From the NCBI RefSeq assembly GCF_003002895.1, contig NZ_PVTI01000001.1:62001-126000 (forward strand): a stretch of DNA of 64,000 bases, in the 5' to 3' direction. The notes under the pieces were generated by a model. The model was not told the DNA's origin. It saw only the letters and a program-made list of their open reading frames with translations, and did no database searches. Shown here piece after piece: positions 16,711-24,706 of the stretch (its first letter is position 1; each line of letters begins with the position of its first letter). The translations under genes and the position numbers were made by a program. The stretch is from Knoellia remsis. Lineage in GTDB: Bacteria > Actinomycetota > Actinomycetes > Actinomycetales > Dermatophilaceae.

Positions 16711-18629
16711 GCCGGTCTCCGCAGGAGCCAGAGCCCGAGCGCGAGGCAGAGCACGACGACGCTGCCCACCCCGAAGGCCAGCAGCTTCGGAGGACTGTCC
16801 GAGGCGTGTGCCGCCGATGCCGGCGCGAGCTGCACGATGCTCACGCCACGGTCCGGGGACAGGTTCTCATCGGCGCGCGACGAGATCGCGTTTGCCAGCT
16901 CCGCGGCATCGCGTCGGCTCGACGCCGTGGCGACGACGCGGATGGTTGCGGTGTCCGGGTCGGTGCTGGCGTCGACCGACGGCTTGCCGGCGATCCCGAG
17001 GCGGGCCTGCTCGCGGTCCACGACGGTGTCCGCCGAGAGCGCAACGGCATACTGCTGGGCGAGCAGCTTGAGCTCGTCGGCCGGGGGGCGCGAGTCACCG
17101 GTGGAGCGCAGGCCGAGCGTCGCCGTCGCCTTGTAGTTCTGCGGCATGACGTAGAGCGCTCCCGCGAGGGCCGAGAGGCCCAGCAGAGCGACGACGACGG
17201 GCAGGACGCGGCCACGTCCGTTCGTGCGGGTTGCTCGGGTGGTGGCGCGGCCGCTGGCGGGTGATGACGTCATGAAGTCGATGTTCCTCAGGAGTGTCGT
17301 GAATCGTGGCGCGGCGAGAGGGCTGGCGCCCACCGCTCCGGCAAGCAGCCATGCGGTCAAGGTCAGCGCGGGGTTCCGCCATGGGAAGTCGATCACCCCG
17401 TGCGCCCCCGCGCCGATGACACCGGCCAGGGGGCCGACGCTACTCCACATCCGCGAAGCAGGGTCGGTGCTCCGGAGCACCCGACCCAGGGCGAGCAGAA
17501 CCGCTGCGGCGAGGACCGCGAGCCCGACGAGGCCGATGATGCCCGTCTCGGCGAGAACCGTGAGCGGCAGGTTGTGTGCGTGCAGCGGTGGCTCGACCGA
17601 CACCGGCGACGTGCTTGCGCTCGCCGCGCGCTCCAGACCACCGGGTCCGACGCCCGTCACCGGGTGCGCGCGGAAGACGTCGTAGGCCAGCTGCCAGATG
17701 AAGGGACGCTCGTCGGACGGGGAGGCCGACGGGGTGAGGATCGAGCCCACCCGTTGTCCGATGATGCCGATGACCCCGCTCGGGGCGGCGACGATGACGG
17801 CCACGAGGCCGAGAACCGAGGCGATCGCACCGAGCCCGAGCGGCCGGCGCGCGGCCGGGAGCATGAGTGCGAGCGCGAGGAGCCCGGCGATCACGCCGAG
17901 CCACGAGCCGCGCGAGAGGCTCATCACGAGGCCGCCGAGGACCACGAGCACGGCCAGCGCGAGAAGGCCTCGCAGCGCCGCGTGGAGGCGCGGTTGCACC
18001 GCTGCGGCCACGAGCACCGGGAGCAGCAGCACGACGAAGGCACCCAGCTCGTTCGGCTGGGCGAAGACCCCCTGGAGGCGTCCGCTCACGACGGCCCCAC
18101 CGGCGGAGCTGCTGAGCTGGCCGGTCGAGGCCAGCGCCTGCGCCTGGACGGCCACGAGCACCACGAGGAGGGTGGTGAGGACGAGCTTGACTCGACGCGG
18201 GTCGGTCAGCTGGACCATGGCCGCGGCGCACCCCCAGCCGAGCACGCTGATGATCGCGAGCACCGCTGCCCGCGGGAGATCGGGTGCGGTCGGCAGGCTC
18301 ACGAGCTGGGTGAGGGGGACGACGGCGAGCACGGCGAGCACCCGCGGACGGCGCAGCCGACGGGTTGCGGCGGCCTGCAGCGACACGAGTGCGCACGGGC
18401 CGAGCATGAGGACGGGCAGCAGGCTCGGGAACCACGGCGTGGCCACGACGACGGCGACGAGCGAGAACGCCAGCATCCGTTCCAGGACGGGCGATCGGGT
18501 CTGCTCTTGCGTCCGACGGGTGCGGAGCTCGGCCCGGGTCATGGGCGGCACGGTCGCGGCGGCGACGGCGGGGCTGGTGGCGGGGCCGGAGGCGGGTCGC
18601 GCGGCCGGGGAGGCGACGAGTGCGCTCAT
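16707..18629 (-). CDS. O-antigen ligase/polymerase (Wzy) fused to a Wzz-like domain
   Basis: The 640-residue product has about ten membrane helices in residues 45-430 with the O-antigen ligase signature SLSRGSWLGVIAG, followed without a stop by a second unit (about residues 450-640). That unit has one helix (VLPVVVALLGLSALAGALYV), an outside region with YKATATLGLRS, and a final helix before LLRRPA, as in chain-length (Wzz) proteins. Polymerase and length control are therefore on one chain. The ATG at 18629 is chosen because it overlaps the upstream stop by ATGA. The protein would polymerise lipid-linked repeats on the outer face of the membrane. Confidence 0.82.
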   Translation of the reverse strand: MSALVASPAARPASGPATSPAVAAATVPPMTRAELRTRRTQEQTRSPVLERMLAFSLVAVVVATPWFPSLLPVLMLGPCALVSLQAAATRRLRRPRVLAVLAVVPLTQLVSLPTAPDLPRAAVLAIISVLGWGCAAAMVQLTDPRRVKLVLTTLLVVLVAVQAQALASTGQLSSSAGGAVVSGRLQGVFAQPNELGAFVVLLLPVLVAAAVQPRLHAALRGLLALAVLVVLGGLVMSLSRGSWLGVIAGLLALALMLPAARRPLGLGAIASVLGLVAVIVAAPSGVIGIIGQRVGSILTPSASPSDERPFIWQLAYDVFRAHPVTGVGPGGLERAASASTSPVSVEPPLHAHNLPLTVLAETGIIGLVGLAVLAAAVLLALGRVLRSTDPASRMWSSVGPLAGVIGAGAHGVIDFPWRNPALTLTAWLLAGAVGASPLAAPRFTTLLRNIDFMTSSPASGRATTRATRTNGRGRVLPVVVALLGLSALAGALYVMPQNYKATATLGLRSTGDSRPPADELKLLAQQYAVALSADTVVDREQARLGIAGKPSVDASTDPDTATIRVVATASSRRDAAELANAISSRADENLSPDRGVSIVQLAPASAAHASDSPPKLLAFGVGSVVVLCLALGLWLLRRPA

Positions 18630-19675
18630 GCCGTTCGCCCCATCGCGTTGCGCACGAAGCCCGAAGACACCGGGTCGAAGCGGCTGCTCGCGAGCCACCA
18701 CGCGGCGGCATACGTCATCCCACCCAGCCCGACCGCGACGAGGGCGGGGAGGGGCAGGACGAGGACGACGGCGCTGAGCAGGGTTGCGGCTCCGGCGACG
18801 AGCAGGCTGCGGCGGACGCCGTCCGGGCGCAGCTCGCGCCGCAGCCCACGCATCGCGACCAGGGCCTGGGCGAGGTAGGCGAGGGTCGTCGTCGCGGCGG
18901 CGGCGACGGCACCGAACCGCGGGATGAGAAGCATGTTGAGCGCGAGGTTGAGGCCGAGGGCCACCGCGCTCGCGCGCAGGACGATCGGGTCGGGGCTCAC
19001 CAGCGGCGTGAGCGTGGCGTCCTCGCGGGTCCGGTGCGAGCCGACATAGCCGACGAGCTCGATGCCTTGGTCGCGGTTGTTCGCGACCCGTCGGCTGAGC
19101 TCCTGTGCCGCCTCACCCTCACCGACGACGAGCAGCCGGACCTGCCCGCCGGGCCGGCGTCGCTGCCGACGGTGGTGTGCGTAGACCTGGCTGCGGCCCA
19201 GGACGATGCAGGCGAGCATGACGAGGGCCACGGCCCAGAGGTGGCGCAGCTCGAGCGGGTCGACGACCTCGGCGATGACCGCGACGGCACTCGCTCCGAC
19301 GAGGACGCCGACGGCGAGGTAGGGCAGGTCGTCGAGAGCGTTCTCGGTGAGGCGGCGGCGGTAGAGGCCGAGCCAGCGGTGCACGAGGGTGGTCCCCAGT
19401 GCCAGGGACACCGCAGCGAGGGCGCGTCCCGACCCCGTGACGAGGAGCAGGGCCGGCACGAGGAGGTCCACGAGGACCAGCGGCGCGGCGGAGAAGTGCC
19501 GGGGGGTGCGGCCCTGCGGTAGGGGGTGGCGGTCGGCCCGCGTGGTCGCTGCGCCCGTGTCGTCGAGGGGCGGCGGGGCCTGGCTCGCGCCGGGTGCTGC
19601 GGCGAGCCCGGCTCCCGCGCTCGCGGTTGCGGTGGATGTCACGGTGGATGCGGGATAGATGTCGTAGGCCGCCAT
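18626..19675 (-). pseudogene. Chimeric remnant: polyprenyl glycosylphosphotransferase N-part joined to flippase C-part
   Basis: The 349-residue frame is open but joins pieces of two different genes. Residues 60-225 match the membrane and nucleotide-binding-like part of exopolysaccharide polyprenyl glycosylphosphotransferases (LGLYRRRLTENALDDL, VRLLVVGEGEAAQELSRRV, IELVGYVGSHRTRED). The catalytic sugar-transferase domain that should follow is absent. From about residue 230 the sequence is the C-terminal end of a Wzx-type flippase (ALGLNLALNMLLIPRFGAVAAA and three helices). The simplest reading is an in-frame deletion between the two genes. Start and stop still overlap both neighbours (TGATG and ATGA). 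Neither half is likely to be active; misassembly is an alternative. Confidence 0.75.
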
Positions 19676-20865
19676 CACGTCACCGGTGTCCCGCGCCGTC
19701 GGTTCTGGAGGCGGCGCATCGTGCGCACCGTCGCGGCGGCGGCGCTGGAGCTGTCCCGCAGATGGCGCAGCCGCATGCGGAGGGTCTCGGCGCCAGCACG
19801 GGTGACGTCCTCGGCCCGGGCGAGCGCAGGGTGGGACCAGGCTCGCAGGTGCGCCGTGGGTCGATCGCCCGTGTGGATCTGCCGTTTGAAGTCGTTGAGT
19901 CCTCGCCCGAGGTCGACCACCTCGACCCGCCCGTCGGCGTACCAGGCCTGCAGCATGCGCCCGAACAGCAGAATGCCCGCGGACAGCTCTTCCGCACCGG
20001 GCCGCATACGGCTGTCGACGAGTCGGCGGACCTCGCCGTTCTCGCCGTCTGCGACGGCGATCGCATACATCACGAGCTCTCCGGAGACCGTGAGCTGCCA
20101 CAGCTCCACGGCGCCGCGCTCGAGGTGGCGCTCGACGAGGGCGGTGTGCAGCTCCCGGCGGCGGGGGTCGGCGAGGTCGTCCGCCCGACCGAGGGCGACC
20201 TCGCGCTCTTCGCGCAGGGCCAGTGTCGCGGGCAGGGCGGCCCGGACCGCGTCCGGGTCGAGCAGCCGCTCGAGGTTCCACGGGCGGCCAGACTCGTCGA
20301 GCCGACGGGCAGCTTGGCGCACCTTCTGGCGGGTCTTCTTGCGGCTCCACCCCTCGCTCGGCCGGCCGCCCGACCAGCGCACCTCGGGCAGCACGTCGCC
20401 GGCACCCACTGCGACGGGCCCCCGGCTCGCGAGCACGGTCTCGAGGTGCGCGAGAACGGGGTTACCGGGCTGCAGCTGCTCGAGATCGAGCCGCCAGAGA
20501 GGGGCATGGTCGAGGAGGCGCACCACCTGGCCGGCGAGCTCCTCGGCTGCGCCCTGGTCGCATGCGGGCAGGCGCTGCTCGTCGGCGATCCCGTCCAGAG
20601 CCAGTCGCACGTCGAGCAGCGGCCCACGTCGACGGACCGTGAGCAGCGCGGCTGCCCGCAGTCCGTCCGGGCCGGGCACGATGACCGCGGTCACGGGGGT
20701 CCGGGTCAGCCGGCTCCAGGTCGCGACGTGGTCGGCACGGGTGGTCACCGGCACCCCGAGCCGCTCGTGCAGCTCGGTGACGGAGTCGAGGGCGGCGGAC
20801 AGGTCGACCGTCTGGGCACGGGGAATCCGGACGGTGGCACGGCCACCGAGGGAGGCGGTCGTCAT
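19675..20865 (-). CDS. CelD/BcsL-family acetyltransferase (exopolysaccharide)
   Basis: The 396-residue protein is of the GNAT-like type found in cellulose and exopolysaccharide loci (CelD/BcsL, FemAB-like fold). Evidence is the C-terminal GNAT half with LWQLTVSGELVMYAIAV, LSAGILLFGRMLQAWYADG and the family-typical VDLGRGLNDFKRQIHTG. It probably acylates a sugar of the polymer or its precursor. The stop shares one base with the next start (TGATG), and its ATG overlaps the upstream gene stop by 4 bases. Confidence 0.75.
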   Translation of the reverse strand: MTTASLGGRATVRIPRAQTVDLSAALDSVTELHERLGVPVTTRADHVATWSRLTRTPVTAVIVPGPDGLRAAALLTVRRRGPLLDVRLALDGIADEQRLPACDQGAAEELAGQVVRLLDHAPLWRLDLEQLQPGNPVLAHLETVLASRGPVAVGAGDVLPEVRWSGGRPSEGWSRKKTRQKVRQAARRLDESGRPWNLERLLDPDAVRAALPATLALREEREVALGRADDLADPRRRELHTALVERHLERGAVELWQLTVSGELVMYAIAVADGENGEVRRLVDSRMRPGAEELSAGILLFGRMLQAWYADGRVEVVDLGRGLNDFKRQIHTGDRPTAHLRAWSHPALARAEDVTRAGAETLRMRLRHLRDSSSAAAATVRTMRRLQNRRRGTPVT

Positions 20866-21773
20866 GCGAGCTCCCGGACTCCTGTCGGCTGAGACGGGTC
20901 GACGACGAACGTGGGGCGCGGCCCGGGGAGCTGACGGCCCCGCGCGATGCGTCCGTCCACTCGCGCGGCGATGGCCTTGCCGTGGTCGAGCACCGGAGAG
21001 TCGTGCTCTGCGACCCGGGCGAGCCCGAGTCGCTGCCGCACGAGGTGGTTGCCGGCGTCGATCCGCTCACGCCGTGTCGACGCGGGTGTGCGGTGCTCCG
21101 TCGACAGCGACACGTTGAGCCCCTCGAGGTTGGCGACGCGATGCGGGGAGTTCTGCGGCCACCACGCCACCTGTCCGGGCTCGAGCACGGCCGACCAGGC
21201 GTGCTCCTCGAAGGCCGGGTCGTAGGGGAGCTGCTCGTCGCTGCGACCGGCGACGATCGCCTCGAGCTGACGCGCCTCGATGAACCGCGACCCTCTCGGA
21301 TAGACGTGGACGCGCTTGCTGCCACGCAGGTGCCACAGCGCGTTCGGCTGATTGTCGGCGTGGTAGTAGACCTGCGCGGTCGGTGAGGAGATCAGCAGCG
21401 TCGTCTTGACCGAGGTCGGGGCGAACCCCGGCACCAGCTCGGAGATCTCCTCGTAGAGACCGCGCGTCAGTCGACCCAGAGTCGGGTCGGCGTCCCCCAC
21501 GCCGACGACGTTGAGCCACAGACGTCCGCGGGCCACCGTTTCGAGCAGCTCGGCGCCGGGCACATCGGTCGTGCGGCCGCGCTGCCACTCGTCGGTCCGG
21601 GTCACGTCGGTGCCCATCGTGTACGGGTGGACGATGTCGCGCGGGATGCGGTCGAGCAGTGCGGCCAGCCCGTCAGTGTCGAAGACCGGGTCCTCATGCA
21701 GGCGGTGCCGCGCCACATGCGGGCCACCGGACTCCCAACGTCCGATGTCCTCGTACGTCCACGACGTCCTCAT
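20862..21773 (-). CDS. Cupin/JmjC-like putative Fe(II)/2-oxoglutarate oxygenase
   Basis: The 303-residue protein shows a possible metal triad in YYHADNQPNALWHL (HxD) and QNSPHRV (distal His), with the double-stranded beta-helix turns SKRVHVYPRG and LEPGQVAWWP, as in JmjC/cupin_8-type oxygenases. It may hydroxylate a small molecule or protein. It is first in the exopolysaccharide operon, so a role in a modified sugar or in control is possible, but no function is assigned. The ATG at 21773 is preferred over the one at 21839, which lies inside the upstream palindrome. Confidence 0.65.
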   Translation of the reverse strand: MRTSWTYEDIGRWESGGPHVARHRLHEDPVFDTDGLAALLDRIPRDIVHPYTMGTDVTRTDEWQRGRTTDVPGAELLETVARGRLWLNVVGVGDADPTLGRLTRGLYEEISELVPGFAPTSVKTTLLISSPTAQVYYHADNQPNALWHLRGSKRVHVYPRGSRFIEARQLEAIVAGRSDEQLPYDPAFEEHAWSAVLEPGQVAWWPQNSPHRVANLEGLNVSLSTEHRTPASTRRERIDAGNHLVRQRLGLARVAEHDSPVLDHGKAIAARVDGRIARGRQLPGPRPTFVVDPSQPTGVRELA

Positions 21774-21812
21774 CCGAACCCCACACCCTTTCCCAACCTC
21801 ATCGAGACTATG

Positions 21813-21847
21813 AGTCACAAGTGAGTACAGCGTTCTCACTTGTGACT
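21813..21847. promoter_or_regulatory. 13-bp-arm palindromic operator before the exopolysaccharide operon
   Basis: AGTCACAAGTGAG (21813-21825) and its exact complement (21835-21847) flank a 9-base spacer. On the minus strand CATAGT (21812-21807) directly follows and fits a -10 box about 27 bases before the start region, so the palindrome would cover the -35 region. The binding factor is unknown. Confidence 0.6.
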
Positions 21848-22045
21848 GAGCGTCACTCTAATGGAGATGCGGGAGTCGGCAAGTCGTACGAGCACGAGAT
21901 TGGAGGGCCGTCGCCGGAGACGGCGTGAGGTGGGCCTCGCGGAACGGCCGCGATCGCCCGCCGCGTGGGTGGACGACGCGGCCGGCGCGGCCGGCTCAGC
22001 TGGCGCGGGATGATCGGCGCGCGGGTGCGGGGGGCGCCGATGTGG
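21848..22045. other. Gap between helicase gene and exopolysaccharide operon
   Basis: No gene is seen. Besides the operator above, the gap contains a stem ATCGGCGC (22013-22020) with GCGCCGAT (22034-22041), placed just after the helicase stop and likely its terminator. A short GC hairpin lies near 21910-21927. Confidence 0.5.
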
Positions 22046-24667
22046 TCAGAGACGACGCAGCGCCGTGGCGGCGAGGACGAGCTCGCCCGTCCGGTCGCTC
22101 GCGTCGAGGTCGGCGACCGCCTCGATGACCCAGTCGCGGTTCTCGACCGGGTCGCTCAGGATCTGGCGCACCCGCCAGATGCGCTGGGGCCCGTCATCCT
22201 CCAGACCGGGCACGGCATCGCGTGCCGGCTCGATCTGCAGCAGCGACGGCCCACGGGCGTCGGCGTCCGTGGCGATGGAGCCGTGCTCGTCCCAGTAGTC
22301 ACCGAGGGCGATGTCCCAGGCGTCCTCGTCCATGGCGACCGTGCGGCCGTCGTCGGCAGCTGCTGCGACATCGGCCTCGAGCCGGGTGAGCGCGTCGACG
22401 TCATCGCGCGAGGCAAGGTCCACCCGTCGCCACATCGCCTGACGCACCATGGCGCGAAAAGCCTTCTCGTTGGCCGTGATCGGGCGTGGTGGCGGTGGCG
22501 CCTCACCGTGTGCGGCGGCGGCGTTGCGGACCGCCTCCGGGTCGGTGAGAGCGGCCCACTCGTCGATGAGCGAGGAGTCGGTCTGGCGGATCGTCTCGCC
22601 GAGCCACTCGATGATCGTGTCGAGCTCCTCGTCGTGGTGCGCCTCGGGCACGGTCTGGCGCAGGGTGCGCCACGCGTCGGAGAGGTAGCGCAGCACGACG
22701 CCCTCGGAACGAGCGAGGCCGTAGCGGCGCACGAGGTCCCCGAAGCCCATCGCCTGCTCCCACATCTCCCGCACGATGCTCTTGGGGTCGAGCGCGTCGT
22801 CGGGGAGCCAAGGGTGGGTCTGGCGATAGGTCTCGTATGCCGGCTCGAGCAGCTCGCGCAGCGGCTGCGGGTGGGTGACCTCCTCGATGAGGGCCATCCG
22901 CTCGTCGTACTCGACGCCCTCGGCCTTGAGCTCGGCGATCCGCTCACCTCGCGCCGCCCGCTCCTGGGCGCGCAGCACCGGGCGGGGCGGATCGAGGACG
23001 GCCTCGACGACGGAGACGACGTCGAGGGCGTGCGTCGGCGACTCGGGGTCGAGCAGGTCGAGGGCGGCGAGGGCGAAGTGGGCCAGGGGCTGGTTGAGGG
23101 CGAAGTCGGCGGGCAGGTCGATGGTGAGGTCCACGGTGCGGCCGCCCGGTCCCGCCTCGGGTAGGCGCTGGATGACCCCGGATTCGAGGAGTGATCGGCC
23201 GAGACGGATCGCGCGCCGGGCGAGGCGGGCCTGTCCCTGCGGGGTCTCATGGTTGTCGCGGACGAGCCGGCTGATCGCCGCCACCGGGTCGCCGGGACGG
23301 GCCATGAGGTTGAGGATCATCGCGTTGTCGATCCGCATGCGCGAGACGAGCGGTTCCGGCTCGCTCGCGACGAGCTTGTCGAAGGTCTGCTCGGTCCACA
23401 CGACCGTGCCCTCGGGCGGCTTGCGGCGCTGCACCTTGCGCAGCTTCTTGGGGTCGTCGCCGGCCTTGGCGAGGTTGCGCTCGTTCTCGATGACGTGCGG
23501 GGGAGCCTGCACGACGACCGACCCGCTCGTGTCGTAGCCCGCCCGACCGGCGCGCCCGGCGATCTGGTGGAACTCACGCGAGCGGAAGACGCGCTCGCGC
23601 TGCCCGTCGAACTTCACCAGACCGGTGAAGAGCACCGTGCGGATCGGCACGTTGATGCCCACGCCGAGGGTGTCGGTGCCGGCGATGACCTTGAGCAGCC
23701 CGGCTTGGGCGAGCTGCTCGACGATGCGGCGGTAGCGGGGGAGCAGCCCGGCGTGGTGCACACCGATGCCGCGACGCAGCAGCCCCGACAGCGTCCGGCC
23801 GAAGCCCGCGGCGAACCGGACCGGGGCCAGTCGCTCGGCGATCGCCGCCTTCTCCTCCTTGGTGAGCAGCGAGAGGTTCGTCAGCGAGGCGGCATACTCT
23901 GCGGCCGCCTGCTGGCTGGCGTGGACGACGTAGACGGGTGCCTGGTGCGTCGAGACGATCTCCTCGACCATCTCGGCCAGCGGCGTGAGCGACCACGTGA
24001 AGCTCAGCGGCACGGGTCGCTCGGCCGTCGTCACGTGGGCGACCTCGCGACCGGTGCGCCGCTCGAGGTCCTCGGAGATCGCGGTCATGTCGCCGAGCGT
24101 CGCCGACATGAGGAGGAACTGCGCCTGCGGCAGCTCGAGGAGCGGCACCTGCCACGCCCAGCCGCGCTGCGGGTCGGCGTAGTAGTGGAACTCGTCCATC
24201 ACGACGAGCCCGACATCGGCCGAGGACCCTTCTCGCAGAGCGATGTTCGCGAGGACCTCGGCGGTGCAGCAGATGATCGGGGCGTCCGCGTTCACCGATG
24301 CGTCACCGGTGAGCAGGCCGACGTTCTCCGCGCCGAAGACCTCGCACAGGGCGAAGAACTTCTCGTTGACCAGCGCCTTGATGGGGGCGGTGTAGAAGCT
24401 CACCCGGTCCCCGGACAGCGCCGCGAAGTGGGCCGCGACCCCGACGAGTGACTTGCCCGACCCCGTCGGCGTGGCGAGGACGACGTTGCGGCCGGAGACG
24501 ACCTCGATGACCGCCTCGTCCTGGTGCGGGTAGAGCGCGACACCGGAGGTCTCCGCCCACTCGACGAACGCGGCATACAGCTCGTCCGCGTCGGTGGTCA
24601 CCGAGGACAGGGCACGCTGAGCGAGGGGGTGGGCCGGGGCGGAGGACTGCGGGGAGGACGGGCTCAT
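22046..24667 (-). CDS. DEAD/DEAH-box helicase with DUF3516 region (Ski2-like)
   Basis: The 873-residue protein is a superfamily 2 helicase: motif I ATPTGSGKS, motif II MDEFHYY, motif III LMSATLG, motif VI QIAGRAGRAG. The C-terminal half (from about residue 430) is the long DUF3516-type region seen in actinobacterial helicases of this kind. RNA is the likely substrate, by similarity to Ski2-type enzymes. The ATG at 24667 is chosen because GGGAGGA lies just upstream; the earlier ATG at 24685 precedes that site. It is upstream of and on the same strand as the exopolysaccharide operon, but 270 bases separate them. Confidence 0.9.
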   Translation of the reverse strand: MSPSSPQSSAPAHPLAQRALSSVTTDADELYAAFVEWAETSGVALYPHQDEAVIEVVSGRNVVLATPTGSGKSLVGVAAHFAALSGDRVSFYTAPIKALVNEKFFALCEVFGAENVGLLTGDASVNADAPIICCTAEVLANIALREGSSADVGLVVMDEFHYYADPQRGWAWQVPLLELPQAQFLLMSATLGDMTAISEDLERRTGREVAHVTTAERPVPLSFTWSLTPLAEMVEEIVSTHQAPVYVVHASQQAAAEYAASLTNLSLLTKEEKAAIAERLAPVRFAAGFGRTLSGLLRRGIGVHHAGLLPRYRRIVEQLAQAGLLKVIAGTDTLGVGINVPIRTVLFTGLVKFDGQRERVFRSREFHQIAGRAGRAGYDTSGSVVVQAPPHVIENERNLAKAGDDPKKLRKVQRRKPPEGTVVWTEQTFDKLVASEPEPLVSRMRIDNAMILNLMARPGDPVAAISRLVRDNHETPQGQARLARRAIRLGRSLLESGVIQRLPEAGPGGRTVDLTIDLPADFALNQPLAHFALAALDLLDPESPTHALDVVSVVEAVLDPPRPVLRAQERAARGERIAELKAEGVEYDERMALIEEVTHPQPLRELLEPAYETYRQTHPWLPDDALDPKSIVREMWEQAMGFGDLVRRYGLARSEGVVLRYLSDAWRTLRQTVPEAHHDEELDTIIEWLGETIRQTDSSLIDEWAALTDPEAVRNAAAAHGEAPPPPRPITANEKAFRAMVRQAMWRRVDLASRDDVDALTRLEADVAAAADDGRTVAMDEDAWDIALGDYWDEHGSIATDADARGPSLLQIEPARDAVPGLEDDGPQRIWRVRQILSDPVENRDWVIEAVADLDASDRTGELVLAATALRRL

Positions 24668-24706
24668 CGCGGGCCATCCTCCCATCCGGCGTGACCGCCG
24701 GTCTGG

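Noticed and set aside
18626-20350. 574-residue frame with a start at 20350 for the chimeric gene
   Set aside because: The first 225 residues lie antisense-free but in another frame over the real CelD-type gene and are Arg/Pro-rich shadow sequence; the ATG at 19675, which overlaps the previous stop, is the natural start.
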